A stretch of 5,334 bases of DNA from Myxococcales bacterium (GCA_021848865.1 JAJZTO010000221.1:1-5334); one strand, 5' to 3'; counted from the stretch's first letter, positions 1 through 5,334 are shown. Notes: generated from the letters alone by a model not told the origin. A program made the numbers and translations.

Positions 1-25
1 TGGGAGGGGATTGTTTCACAGGCTC

Positions 26-1189
26 TCAGGGCAGCCGCACCACGAAGCACTTGAGGTAGCGCGTCTCGGGGACCCCGAGCAGCACCGGGTGGTCGCGCGA
101 GGCGCCGCGCCGCTCCAGCACCTGCGCCGGCCGGCCCGCGTCGCGCGCCGCCTCCTGGATGATCTCCTCGAGCATCGCCTCGGGCACGTGGTAGCTGCAG
201 GAGGCCGACACCAGGATCCCGCCGGGCTTCAGGATCTGCATGGCGCGCAGGTTGATCTCCTTGTAGCCGCGCCGCGCCGCCGGCACCGAGGCCTTGTTCT
301 TCGCGAAGGCCGGCGGGTCCAGCACCACCAGGTCCCAGGAGGGCGGCTTCTCGGCCTCGTCGCGCAGGACGTCGAAGGCGTTTCCCTCCACCACCTCGAT
401 CCGGGCGCCGTTCAGCGCCGCGTTCTCGCGGGCCTGGCGCGCCGCCGGCCCCTGCATCTCCACCGCGGTGACCTCGTCGGCCCGGGCCGCCAGCTGCAGG
501 GCGAAGGCCCCGGCGTAGGTGAAGCAGTCGAGGCAGCGGCCGCGGGCGTACTCGCCGGCCCGCAGCCGGTTCTCGCGCTGGTCGAGGAAGGCGCCGGTCT
601 TCTGGCCGGAGAGGAGGTCGAGGCGCATCCGGGCCGCGCCCTCGCGGTACTCGAGCGGCCCCGGGTCGGTGCCGCGCAGGATCCCCTTCTGCGGGACGAG
701 CCCCTCCAGCTCCCGCACCCGGGCGTCGTTGCGCTCCACCACGCAGGAGAGGCCGAGGGACTGGACCAGCAGGTCGGCCAGCAGCTCCTTGCGGCGGTCG
801 GTGGCGGGGATGGGGGTCTGGATCACCGCCGCCGGGCCGTACCGGTCCACCACCAGCCCGGGCAGGAGGTCGGCCTCGCCGTGGACCAGCCGCACCGAGC
901 TCTCGTCGCCGAAGGTCCGCCGCCGCAGCTCGCCGGCCGAGGCGAGGCGGGCCGCGAAGAAGGACTCGTCCACCGGCTCCTCGTCCCGGGTGACCACCCG
1001 GAGCGCGATCTGCGAGCGCTCCGACCAGAAGGCCTTGGCCAGGAAGCGGCGGCGGCCGTCGGCGATCACCACCACGTCGCCGGCCCGGGCGCCGGGCGGC
1101 GGCTTCTCCACGTCGGAGCGGTAGATCCAGGGGTGGCCCGAGGCCAGGCGGTCGGCGCCGCGCCGGGTGATGGTGGCGACCGGTTCCAT
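26..1189 (-). CDS. Class I SAM-dependent rRNA methyltransferase, RlmI-like (PUA + methyltransferase)
   Basis: The 387-residue product matches the architecture and length of the COG1092 family; E. coli RlmI, which makes m5C1962 in 23S rRNA, is about 396 residues. An N-terminal PUA-like RNA-binding domain (about 1-70) carries the typical GHPWIYRSDV stretch (18-27). A linker domain follows, then the family signature GQKTGAFLDQREN (195-207). The Rossmann methyltransferase core has the SAM-binding motif DCFTYAGAFALQLA (221-234), an acidic ribose-binding strand around AVEM (242-245), DPPAFAK (291-297), and KPGGILVSASCS (321-332). Cys331 in SCS is the expected catalytic cysteine of m5C enzymes. The ATG start lies 3 nt after the stop of the upstream hydrolase gene with no strong ribosome binding site, which suggests translational coupling. 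The family call is firm. The exact target base is inferred, because COG1092 includes paralogues acting on other positions. The TGA stop is at 26-28, and no terminator is visible in the 25 nt that remain before the edge. Confidence 0.93.
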   Translation of the reverse strand: MEPVATITRRGADRLASGHPWIYRSDVEKPPPGARAGDVVVIADGRRRFLAKAFWSERSQIALRVVTRDEEPVDESFFAARLASAGELRRRTFGDESSVRLVHGEADLLPGLVVDRYGPAAVIQTPIPATDRRKELLADLLVQSLGLSCVVERNDARVRELEGLVPQKGILRGTDPGPLEYREGAARMRLDLLSGQKTGAFLDQRENRLRAGEYARGRCLDCFTYAGAFALQLAARADEVTAVEMQGPAARQARENAALNGARIEVVEGNAFDVLRDEAEKPPSWDLVVLDPPAFAKNKASVPAARRGYKEINLRAMQILKPGGILVSASCSYHVPEAMLEEIIQEAARDAGRPAQVLERRGASRDHPVLLGVPETRYLKCFVVRLP

Positions 1190-1192
1190 GGC

Positions 1193-2047
1193 CTAGAGCG
1201 GGACGGCCTCGCGGAAGGCCGGCTCGCCGTCGCGCTCGGCCAGCTTGCAGGCGGCGACGGCCGGGTCGTGGCCCAGGAAGAGGACGGCGTCGTCCTCCAG
1301 CGCCTCGGCCAGCAGCACCCTCTTCTCCTCCACGGTGGTGAGCGGCCGCAGGTCCCAGGCCGACACCCAGGCGGCCCGCAGGTGGGCGGCGGTGGGGATG
1401 AGGTCGCCGCAGTGGGTGAGGTGCGTCCCGCCGCCGCGGATCCGGGGGAGCTGCTGGGCGGTGGTGTGCCCCTCGGAGACGATGATCTCGAACCCGGGGA
1501 AGAGCTCGACCTCGCCGTCCACCAGGTGGAGCTGGCTGGAGTGGGCCAGCGCCTCGAAGGCCGCCGGCCGGAACTCCTCCCGGTCCAGCTCCGAGGGGGA
1601 GTGGGCCCACTGCCAGGCGCGCCGCTGGACGTGGACGGTGGCGCGGGGGAAGGCGAGGTGGGGCCGGCCGTCGGGCCCGGCCCGGACCGTCCCGCCGGCG
1701 TGATCGACGTGGAGGTGGGTGAGCACCACGTCGGTGATGTCGGAGCGGGAGAGGCCGTGGACGGCGAGCGCCGCGTCGAGCCCGCCGGCCGGCCGCTCCA
1801 GGGCCCGGTCCTCCGCCGCCGGGCCGTCGAGCGCCTCGCCCATGCCGTCGTCCACCAGGATGCGCCGCCCCGACTCCTCGTCGAGGCAGAGCAGGCAGCG
1901 GATGGCGAGCCGCACCCGGTTCCGTGCGTCGGGCGGCGCCTCGCCGGCCCAGCGCTCGCGCGGGACGGTGCCGAACAGGGTCCCGCCGTCCAGCGCGAAG
2001 GTGCCGTCGGGGACGGCGGCCAGCCGGTAGCGCCCGAGCCGCAGCAT
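1193..2047 (-). CDS. MBL-fold (metallo-beta-lactamase) hydrolase
   Basis: This 284-residue protein is a metal-dependent hydrolase of the metallo-beta-lactamase fold. The full dinuclear metal set is present: the HxHxDH motif in THLHVDHAGG (His111, His113, Asp115, His116), His194 in EGHT, Asp215 in HCGDLIPT, and His260 in LGHD. The preceding strand-loop ILVDDGMG (63-70) is the usual VDxG element. It has no signal peptide or membrane segment, so it is probably cytoplasmic. Overall layout and length resemble the lactonase-like MBL subgroup that includes YtnP/AHL-lactonase-type enzymes. The substrate cannot be read from the sequence, and glyoxalase II, lactonase or another esterase activity are all possible. 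It starts 15 nt after the stop of the PH-like membrane protein gene and ends 3 nt before the methyltransferase start, which fits one operon. The region before the ATG shows no good Shine-Dalgarno sequence, so expression may depend on coupling. Confidence 0.9.
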   Translation of the reverse strand: MLRLGRYRLAAVPDGTFALDGGTLFGTVPRERWAGEAPPDARNRVRLAIRCLLCLDEESGRRILVDDGMGEALDGPAAEDRALERPAGGLDAALAVHGLSRSDITDVVLTHLHVDHAGGTVRAGPDGRPHLAFPRATVHVQRRAWQWAHSPSELDREEFRPAAFEALAHSSQLHLVDGEVELFPGFEIIVSEGHTTAQQLPRIRGGGTHLTHCGDLIPTAAHLRAAWVSAWDLRPLTTVEEKRVLLAEALEDDAVLFLGHDPAVAACKLAERDGEPAFREAVPL

Positions 2048-2062
2048 GGACCGACAGTAGCA

Positions 2063-2590
2063 TCACGCCCGCCGCTCGCGTAGCGCCCGGACGGCGTCGA
2101 CGAAGTCCTCGGCCGGCGCCGGGGAGATCACCACCCGGCCGCGGTCGGTCTCGACGAGGACCAGGCCCCGGGTGCGGGTGCCGTACATGCGGAAGGCGCC
2201 CAGCCGCCGGCTCCAGAAGCGGCCGAAGTGGCCGAACAGCCCGCTGCACCCGAAGGTCCGCAGCGTGCCGCGGAGCGCGTCGGGCGGCAGCAGCCGCACC
2301 GAGCGGATCGACGCCATGGGGATGACCACCGGCAGGGCGCGCCGCTCGACGCGGACCGCGCTCGGCCCCACGGTGACGGCCCGGGGGGAGAGCAGCCAGG
2401 CGGCGGCGGCCAGCCCCGCGGCCAGGGCCGGGAAGGCGTGCAGGAGCGGGACGGCGCGGGAGTCGCCCGCGTGCAGCCGGGGAAGCAGCGCCAGCGACGT
2501 GCCGGCGGCCAGGAGCAGGAGCAGCACCACGCAGGTGCTGGCCTTCAGGGACCGGTCCCAGGGGCAGGAGAACCGCAGCATGCGCGGCAT
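2063..2590 (-). CDS. Two-helix membrane protein with bacterial PH-like domain
   Basis: The 175-residue protein begins with a short charged segment, then two hydrophobic helices (about 18-38 and 46-68) with a short loop between them. A soluble C-terminal domain (about 70-172) alternates beta-type stretches and ends in a helix. The pattern GCSGLFGHFGRFWS (114-127), then LGAFRMYGT, then GLVLVETDRGRVVISPA, then EDFVDAV resembles the bacterial PH-domain family bPH_5 (DUF-type). In that family a glycine/phenylalanine-rich GLFGxFGxF loop sits before the last strands. This is a family-level resemblance recalled from knowledge, not a search result. Function is unknown; such proteins are usually membrane-anchored. 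It is the first gene of the minus-strand block. The second in-frame ATG at 2581 (Met4) has AGGA about 8 nt upstream, while the ATG at 2590 has only a weaker GGGG. The true product may therefore be 172 residues. Confidence 0.8.
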   Translation of the reverse strand: MPRMLRFSCPWDRSLKASTCVVLLLLLAAGTSLALLPRLHAGDSRAVPLLHAFPALAAGLAAAAWLLSPRAVTVGPSAVRVERRALPVVIPMASIRSVRLLPPDALRGTLRTFGCSGLFGHFGRFWSRRLGAFRMYGTRTRGLVLVETDRGRVVISPAPAEDFVDAVRALRERRA

Positions 2591-2749
2591 CCTAGGCCCC
2601 GCGGGGCGTCCCCCGGATCGGGAACACCGACGCAGCGGCTAAACGCCCCATGGCAGCCCGAGAGGGAGCTTCCCCGCCCGCCGGCCGTGCTCACCTTTGG
2701 GGTGGACGCAGGACGGATGGGTCGCCGCGGGGGCGGAAGGGGTTGGGCC
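2591..2749. promoter_or_regulatory. Divergent intergenic region between membrane protein and 108-residue gene
   Basis: This 159-nt gap separates two divergently oriented genes, so it should contain promoters for both the minus-strand three-gene block and the plus-strand small gene. I see no convincing sigma-70 or sigma-54 boxes. It holds the 12-bp palindrome GCCCCGCGGGGC (2596-2607) directly before the minus-strand start, with an adjoining CCTAGG (2591-2596). Palindromes of this kind arise readily in such GC-rich DNA, so a regulatory role is only possible. The location as a regulatory region is inferred from gene orientation. Confidence 0.4.
2735..2742 (+). promoter_or_regulatory. Ribosome binding site deciding the GTG start at 2750
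   Basis: GGAAGGGG lies 7 nt before the GTG at 2750, which is good Shine-Dalgarno spacing. The competing in-frame ATG at 2717 has only AGGA at 2710-2713, three nt away, which is too close. That longer start would also add a glycine/arginine-rich leader (GRRGGGRGWA) unlike a folded N-terminus. The site therefore favours GTG 2750. Confidence 0.6.
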
Positions 2750-3076
2750 GTGCCGACGCTTCGCGTGACCCAGGGAATCGCCGCCGTGCGCCGCTGGGTG
2801 GACTCCCGCGGCGGCTGGCCCTGCCGGCGGCTCGACGGCGGCCTGGCGGTCGGCTTCCACGGCGACATCTGCCGGGGCGTCCAGATCGGCTGGGACGAGT
2901 TCGAGGTGAACTTCTGCGCCGGGCGGCTCGCCCTCGCCTACGACGACACGCCCGCGGGCGTCCGCTGCTTCATCGGGCGCCCGCCGGAGGCGCGGCGGTT
3001 CGCCGCCGATCCGGCCAGCCGGACCGAGCTGGCCCACTTCCAGGTCCCCGCGCCGGCCCGCGCGGCCGGGCGATAG
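2750..3076 (+). CDS. Hypothetical 108-residue protein, unrecognised family
   Basis: I do not recognise this protein. Coding is supported by near-complete G/C at third positions in this frame, a good ribosome binding site and a plausible globular composition; the opposite-strand frames give low-complexity Ala/Gly/Pro/Arg products. The protein opens with an amphipathic helix-like stretch (about 5-18). An aromatic, strand-rich core follows, including LAVGFHGDI (32-40), VQIGWDEFEVNF (44-55) and LALAYDD (60-66), and then a charged tail. Four cysteines (25, 41, 56, 73) are spaced about 15-17 apart without CxxC pairs, so they do not form an obvious zinc ribbon. There is no signal peptide or membrane segment. 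It is divergent from the membrane-protein operon and separated by 178 nt from the next small gene on the same strand. A start at ATG 2717 would give 119 residues but has a poorer ribosome binding site. Confidence 0.65.
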   Translation: MPTLRVTQGIAAVRRWVDSRGGWPCRRLDGGLAVGFHGDICRGVQIGWDEFEVNFCAGRLALAYDDTPAGVRCFIGRPPEARRFAADPASRTELAHFQVPAPARAAGR

Positions 3077-3198
3077 GCGGCCGCCGGCGGGCGCCCCGGG
3101 GGCCGGGCCCGGACCGCTCCCGCGCTCCCGCGCGCCCGCCGCGGACCCGGGCCTTCGCGGGGCCTCGTGCCACTCGCGCGCGGGGCCGTTTCCGGGTT

Positions 3199-3211
3199 AT
3201 GACCACGTCAT
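3199..3211. repeat. Inverted repeat ATGAC-CAC-GTCAT, possible operator
   Basis: Two perfect 5-nt arms, ATGAC (3199-3203) and GTCAT (3207-3211), flank a CAC spacer. The repeat ends 43 nt before the ATG at 3255 and sits in the one AT-richer patch of an otherwise GC-saturated spacer. Size and position would suit a small dimeric transcription factor site. The arms are short, it occurs once, and no regulator gene is in view, so the role is speculative. Confidence 0.3.
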
Positions 3212-3240
3212 CCCCTCGAACGCGGGCCCCTCACCGGCCC

Positions 3241-3248
3241 GGAAAGGG
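3241..3248 (+). promoter_or_regulatory. Ribosome binding site of the 67-residue gene
   Basis: GGAAAGGG lies 6 nt before the ATG at 3255. This strong purine-rich site supports translation of the short frame and fixes its start. It is very like the GGAAGGGG ahead of the 108-residue gene. Confidence 0.6.
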
Positions 3249-3254
3249 CACGCC

Positions 3255-3458
3255 ATGTCCCCTCGCAACCCCGGGGCGCTGAAGCGCCAGAAGGAGCTGG
3301 CCCGGCTGGAGAAGCAGCGGGAGAAGCAGGCCGAGCGCGCGCAGCGCCGCAAGGAGAAGAAGGAGCGCCAGCCCGGCGAGGCCGACATCGACCCCGACAT
3401 CGCCGGGATCGTGCCGGGCCCGCAGCCCCTGCCGGACGAGGAGCCGCCCCCGGCCTAG
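3255..3458 (+). CDS. Small highly charged helical protein with acidic proline-rich tail
   Basis: The product is 67 residues. Residues about 7-38 form a Lys/Arg/Glu/Gln/Ala-rich segment (KRQKELARLEKQREKQAERA and on) with the character of a long single helix or coiled coil and a strongly basic end (RRKEKKER). Residues 42-67 turn acidic and proline-rich: EADIDPDIAGIVPGPQPLPDEE. This bipartite design, plus a strong ribosome binding site, G/C-biased third positions and a non-random composition, makes it a credible gene. I recall similar small proteins ending in a DPDIxGIVPGPQPLP-like motif among myxobacterial-type genomes, but this is unverified and no function is known to me. It has no membrane segment or cysteines. 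Binding to nucleic acid, ribosome or another protein through the basic helix is possible but inferred. Its TAG stop overlaps the stop of the convergent enzyme gene. Confidence 0.72.
   Translation: MSPRNPGALKRQKELARLEKQREKQAERAQRRKEKKERQPGEADIDPDIAGIVPGPQPLPDEEPPPA
3455..3458. other. Convergent stop-codon overlap (CTAG)
   Basis: The palindrome CTAG supplies TAG to both genes: 3456-3458 on the plus strand for the 67-residue gene and 3457-3455 on the minus strand for the PLP enzyme. The two genes overlap tail-to-tail by 4 nt, so there is no room between them for a bidirectional terminator. Each transcript must end inside the other gene. Confidence 0.9.
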
Positions 3459-4615
3459 CGCGCCGCCGCCAGCGCCTGCTCCAGGTCGGCGACGAGGTCG
3501 TCGGCGCTCTCGATCCCGCACGACACGCGGATGAAGCCGTCGGCGATGCCGAGCCGCCGGCGCGTCTCCGGCGGCACGCTGGCGTGGGTCATGATGGCCG
3601 GGTGCTCGATGAGGCTCTCGACGCCCCCGAGCGACTCGGCGCAGGCGAAGATCCGGACCGCCCGGAGGAAGGCGCGGGCCGCGGGCAGGCCGCCGCGGAG
3701 CACGAAGTGGAGCATGCCCCCGAAGCCTCCCATCTGGCGCCGGGCCAGCTCGTGCTGCGGGTGGGAGGGGAGCCCGGGGTAGCCGACCCGCTCCACCTGC
3801 GGGTGGCCCTCCAGGAAGCGGGCGACCCGCAGGGCGTTCCCGGCGTGGCGCTCCATCCGGACGTGCAGGGTCTTGAGCCCCCGCAGCACCAGGAAGGCGT
3901 CCATGGGGCCCGGCACCGCCCCCACGGCGTTCTGGACGAAGCGCAGCCGCTCCGCCAGCGCGTCGTCGCCGGTGAGCACCGCGCCGCCCACCACGTCGGA
4001 GTGGCCGTTCAGGTACTTGGTGGTGGAGTGGACCACCAGGTCGATGCCGTGCTCCAGCGGCCGCTGGAAGAAGGGGGTGGCGAAGGTGTTGTCCACGGCG
4101 GTGCGCACGCCGCGGGCGCGGGCCAGGGACGCCACCGCCGCCAGGTCCACGACGCGGAGCAGGGGGTTGGTGGGGCTCTCGATCCAGAGCAGCCGGGTCT
4201 CGGGGCGCAGGGCCCGCTCCAGCGCCCCCAGGTCGGTCATGTCCACAGCGTCGAAGGCGAGGCCGTGGCGCCGGTGGACCTTGTCGAAGATGCGGAAGGT
4301 GCCGCCGTAGAGGTCGTCGCAGTGGAGGACGTGGTCGCCGGCCGAGAGGGTGTGCAGCACCGCGTCGGTGGCGGCCAGGCCCGAGGCGAAGGCCAGCCCG
4401 TGGCGGGCCCCCTCCAGCGCCGCCAGGCAGCCCTCCAGCGCGTCGCGGGTGGGGTTCCGGGTGCGGGAGTACTCGAACCCCTTGTGCACCCCGGGGCCGT
4501 CCTGGACGTAGGTGGAGGTCAGGTAGACCGGCGTCATGATGGCGCCGGTGGTCGGGTCGGGCCGCTGGCCGGCGTGGATGGCCAGGGTCTCGAAGCGGGG
4601 GCGGTCGCCGGCCAC
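3455..4615 (-). CDS. Cystathionine gamma-lyase / gamma-synthase family PLP enzyme
   Basis: The 386-residue fold-type I PLP enzyme is full length for the Cys/Met metabolism family. Visible landmarks are FETLAIHAGQ (8-17), GFEYSRTRNPTR (46-57; Tyr49 and Arg51 contact the cofactor phosphate of the partner subunit), ASGLAA (77-82), VDNTFATP (174-181; Asp175 faces the pyridine nitrogen), STTKYLNGHSD (197-207; Lys200 is the PLP Schiff-base lysine) and ESLGGVESLIEHPAIMTHAS (327-346). Glu48 and Glu333 match the pair typical of cystathionine gamma-lyases, whereas E. coli MetB has Asp at the first site. With the cystathionine beta-synthase gene just upstream, gamma-lyase (cystathionine to cysteine, 2-oxobutyrate and ammonia) is favoured. 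Gamma-synthase or dual activity is not excluded. The GTG start at 4615 lies 2 nt after the upstream stop; no ATG is available before the conserved N-terminus, and the Shine-Dalgarno is weak, so coupling is likely. The open frame extends upstream only as a shadow of the neighbour. Confidence 0.92.
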   Translation of the reverse strand: MAGDRPRFETLAIHAGQRPDPTTGAIMTPVYLTSTYVQDGPGVHKGFEYSRTRNPTRDALEGCLAALEGARHGLAFASGLAATDAVLHTLSAGDHVLHCDDLYGGTFRIFDKVHRRHGLAFDAVDMTDLGALERALRPETRLLWIESPTNPLLRVVDLAAVASLARARGVRTAVDNTFATPFFQRPLEHGIDLVVHSTTKYLNGHSDVVGGAVLTGDDALAERLRFVQNAVGAVPGPMDAFLVLRGLKTLHVRMERHAGNALRVARFLEGHPQVERVGYPGLPSHPQHELARRQMGGFGGMLHFVLRGGLPAARAFLRAVRIFACAESLGGVESLIEHPAIMTHASVPPETRRRLGIADGFIRVSCGIESADDLVADLEQALAAAR

Positions 4616-4617
4616 GG

Positions 4618-5334
4618 TCAGCCCAGCCGCGCGCCGAGGAAGTCGATGAGGTCGATCTTGGTGACCACCCCGGTCACCTTGTCGCCCTCCCGGACCACCG
4701 CCACGTTGTCGTCGTTGAAGATGTCGCGCAGGCGGGCGATGGGGGTGTCGAGCGCGACCACGCCCTGGAGCGGCTGCACCAGCGGCTCCACCACCTCCGA
4801 GAGGCGGTGCTTGCCCTCGATGAGGAACTGGAGGAGGTCGTACTCGTGGATCATCCCCACCGCCCGGCCGTCGGCGTCCACCACCGGCATCTGCGAGACG
4901 TCGTGGTCCCGGAGGAGCTTCACCACCGTCTCCACCTTGTCGGTGCGCCTCACGGTCAGCACCTGGCCGCGCCGGCCGCCGAGCACGTCCCCCACCGTGG
5001 CCTGGCCCATGCGCTCGGCCCCGTCCAGCGGGAAGCCGTTGTCGCGCATCCACTCGTCCGAGTAGAACTTGGAGACGTAGGAGCGCCCGCCGTCGGGGAG
5101 CGGCACCACCACCGTCTTGCCCGGCCCCAGCTCCCGCGCCAGCCCGGCGGCCACGTGCACCGCGGCGCCCGAGCTGCCCCCGGCGAAGAGCCCCTCCTCG
5201 CGGGCCAGCCGGCGGGCCATGGCGAAGGCCTGGCGGTCGTCCACCTGGCGGACGTCGTCCAGCACCTGGAGGTCCATGGCCCCGCACATCATGTCCTCGC
5301 CGATGCCCTCGACCTTGTAGACCTTCGGCGCGAC
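4618..5334 (-). CDS. Cystathionine beta-synthase, C-terminal part (N-terminus outside window)
   Basis: The frame is open to the right edge, so the N-terminal PLP-lysine region is not in view; the visible 238 residues are the C-terminal part. KVEGIGEDMM (7-16) and EEGLFAGGSSGAA (46-58) are classic beta-synthase segments; the first Ser of GGSSG (54) is the expected contact to the PLP pyridine nitrogen. SYVSKFYSDEWMRDNGF (85-101) closes the catalytic domain. A tandem CBS (Bateman) module follows: CBS1 about 113-172 (VGDVL to HEYDLLQFLI) and CBS2 about 180-236 (VVEPLVQP to TKIDLIDFLG). In animal enzymes the equivalent module senses S-adenosylmethionine; regulation here is inferred only. The enzyme condenses serine with homocysteine to cystathionine, the substrate for the next gene's product. 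An O-acetylserine-dependent variant cannot be excluded without the N-terminus. The internal ATG at 5292 is not the real start, because conserved family sequence continues upstream of it. Confidence 0.93.
   Translation of the reverse strand, partial: VAPKVYKVEGIGEDMMCGAMDLQVLDDVRQVDDRQAFAMARRLAREEGLFAGGSSGAAVHVAAGLARELGPGKTVVVPLPDGGRSYVSKFYSDEWMRDNGFPLDGAERMGQATVGDVLGGRRGQVLTVRRTDKVETVVKLLRDHDVSQMPVVDADGRAVGMIHEYDLLQFLIEGKHRLSEVVEPLVQPLQGVVALDTPIARLRDIFNDDNVAVVREGDKVTGVVTKIDLIDFLGARLG

Larger units (their letters stand above)
3077..3254 (+). promoter_or_regulatory. GC-rich spacer upstream of the 67-residue gene
   Basis: This 178-nt spacer separates the two small plus-strand genes. Its first part is extremely GC-rich with overlapping palindromes such as CCGGGCCCGG (3103-3112), but no T-run follows, so it is not a canonical intrinsic terminator. 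The only AT-richer patch (about 3189-3213) contains an inverted repeat listed separately. A promoter for the 67-residue gene probably lies here. I cannot assign -35 or -10 boxes with confidence. Confidence 0.35.

Noticed and set aside
11..2083. A 690-residue plus-strand open frame antisense to the methyltransferase and hydrolase genes
   Set aside because: Its product is Gly/Arg/Pro/Ala/His low complexity without domains, and it mirrors two well-recognised minus-strand genes. Long antisense open frames are expected in DNA this GC-rich, because AT-rich stop codons are rare.
2692..2704. CACC-TTTGG-GGTG short dyad in the divergent region as an operator
   Set aside because: Four-nt arms in GC-rich DNA are too common to be meaningful alone.
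2228..2749. Plus-strand frame extension upstream of the 108-residue gene (start at 2228)
   Set aside because: It overlaps the PH-like membrane protein gene in antisense and codes low-complexity sequence. A well-placed ribosome binding site marks the start at 2750.
2639..3037. A 132-residue minus-strand open frame overlapping the 108-residue gene
   Set aside because: It has Ala/Gly/Pro/Arg-rich composition and no ribosome binding site or motif. The plus-strand frame has the proper third-position bias.
3091..3112. GC-rich palindromes (CCCCGGGG, CCGGGCCCGG) after the 108-residue gene as an intrinsic terminator
   Set aside because: No U-tract follows and the arms are short and overlapping. In this composition such palindromes are expected by chance.
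3584..5065. A 493-residue plus-strand open frame antisense to the transsulfuration genes
   Set aside because: It has no recognisable motif and biased composition, and it lies opposite two enzymes with intact catalytic motifs. It is a shadow frame.
4616..5287. Upstream extension of the PLP-enzyme frame, suggesting a 610-residue fusion protein
   Set aside because: The added 220 or so residues are Arg/Gly/Ala/Pro-rich shadow of the beta-synthase, which is coded in another frame on the same strand. The conserved N-terminus of the family begins right after GTG 4615.

Overview
The window is very GC-rich, with almost every third codon position G or C in the real genes. Gene density and family content suggest a high-GC bacterium of the Myxococcota/deltaproteobacterial kind (Anaeromyxobacter-like). 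The lineage is an inference from composition and protein character; no database search was possible. I see no RNA genes, CRISPR arrays, insertion sequences or phage genes.

Left block (26-2590, minus strand): three closely packed genes, probably one transcript. In transcription order they are a two-helix membrane protein with a bacterial PH-like domain (2063-2590), a metallo-beta-lactamase-fold hydrolase with a complete metal-ligand set (1193-2047), and a PUA-domain class I methyltransferase of the RlmI/COG1092 type (26-1189). The gaps are 15 and 3 nt. The shared job, if any, is not evident.

Middle (2591-3458, plus strand): a 159-nt divergent gap is followed by a 108-residue protein I do not recognise (2750-3076). 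A 178-nt very GC-rich spacer comes next, containing one AT-richer patch with the inverted repeat ATGAC-CAC-GTCAT. The last gene here is a 67-residue, highly charged helical protein with a proline-rich acidic tail (3255-3458). Both starts are supported by purine-rich ribosome binding sites.

Right block (3455-5334, minus strand): a transsulfuration pair. The C-terminal 238 residues of a cystathionine beta-synthase, with its tandem CBS domains, run off the right edge. A PLP-dependent cystathionine gamma-lyase/gamma-synthase family enzyme follows after only 2 nt. Together they would convert homocysteine and serine to cysteine through cystathionine. This enzyme gene and the 67-residue gene converge on one shared CTAG, so each stop codon lies partly in the other gene.

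Most of the window is ordinary housekeeping. The less explained parts are the two small plus-strand genes, the inverted repeat between them and the tail-to-tail stop overlap. I found no convincing previously undescribed multi-gene system.
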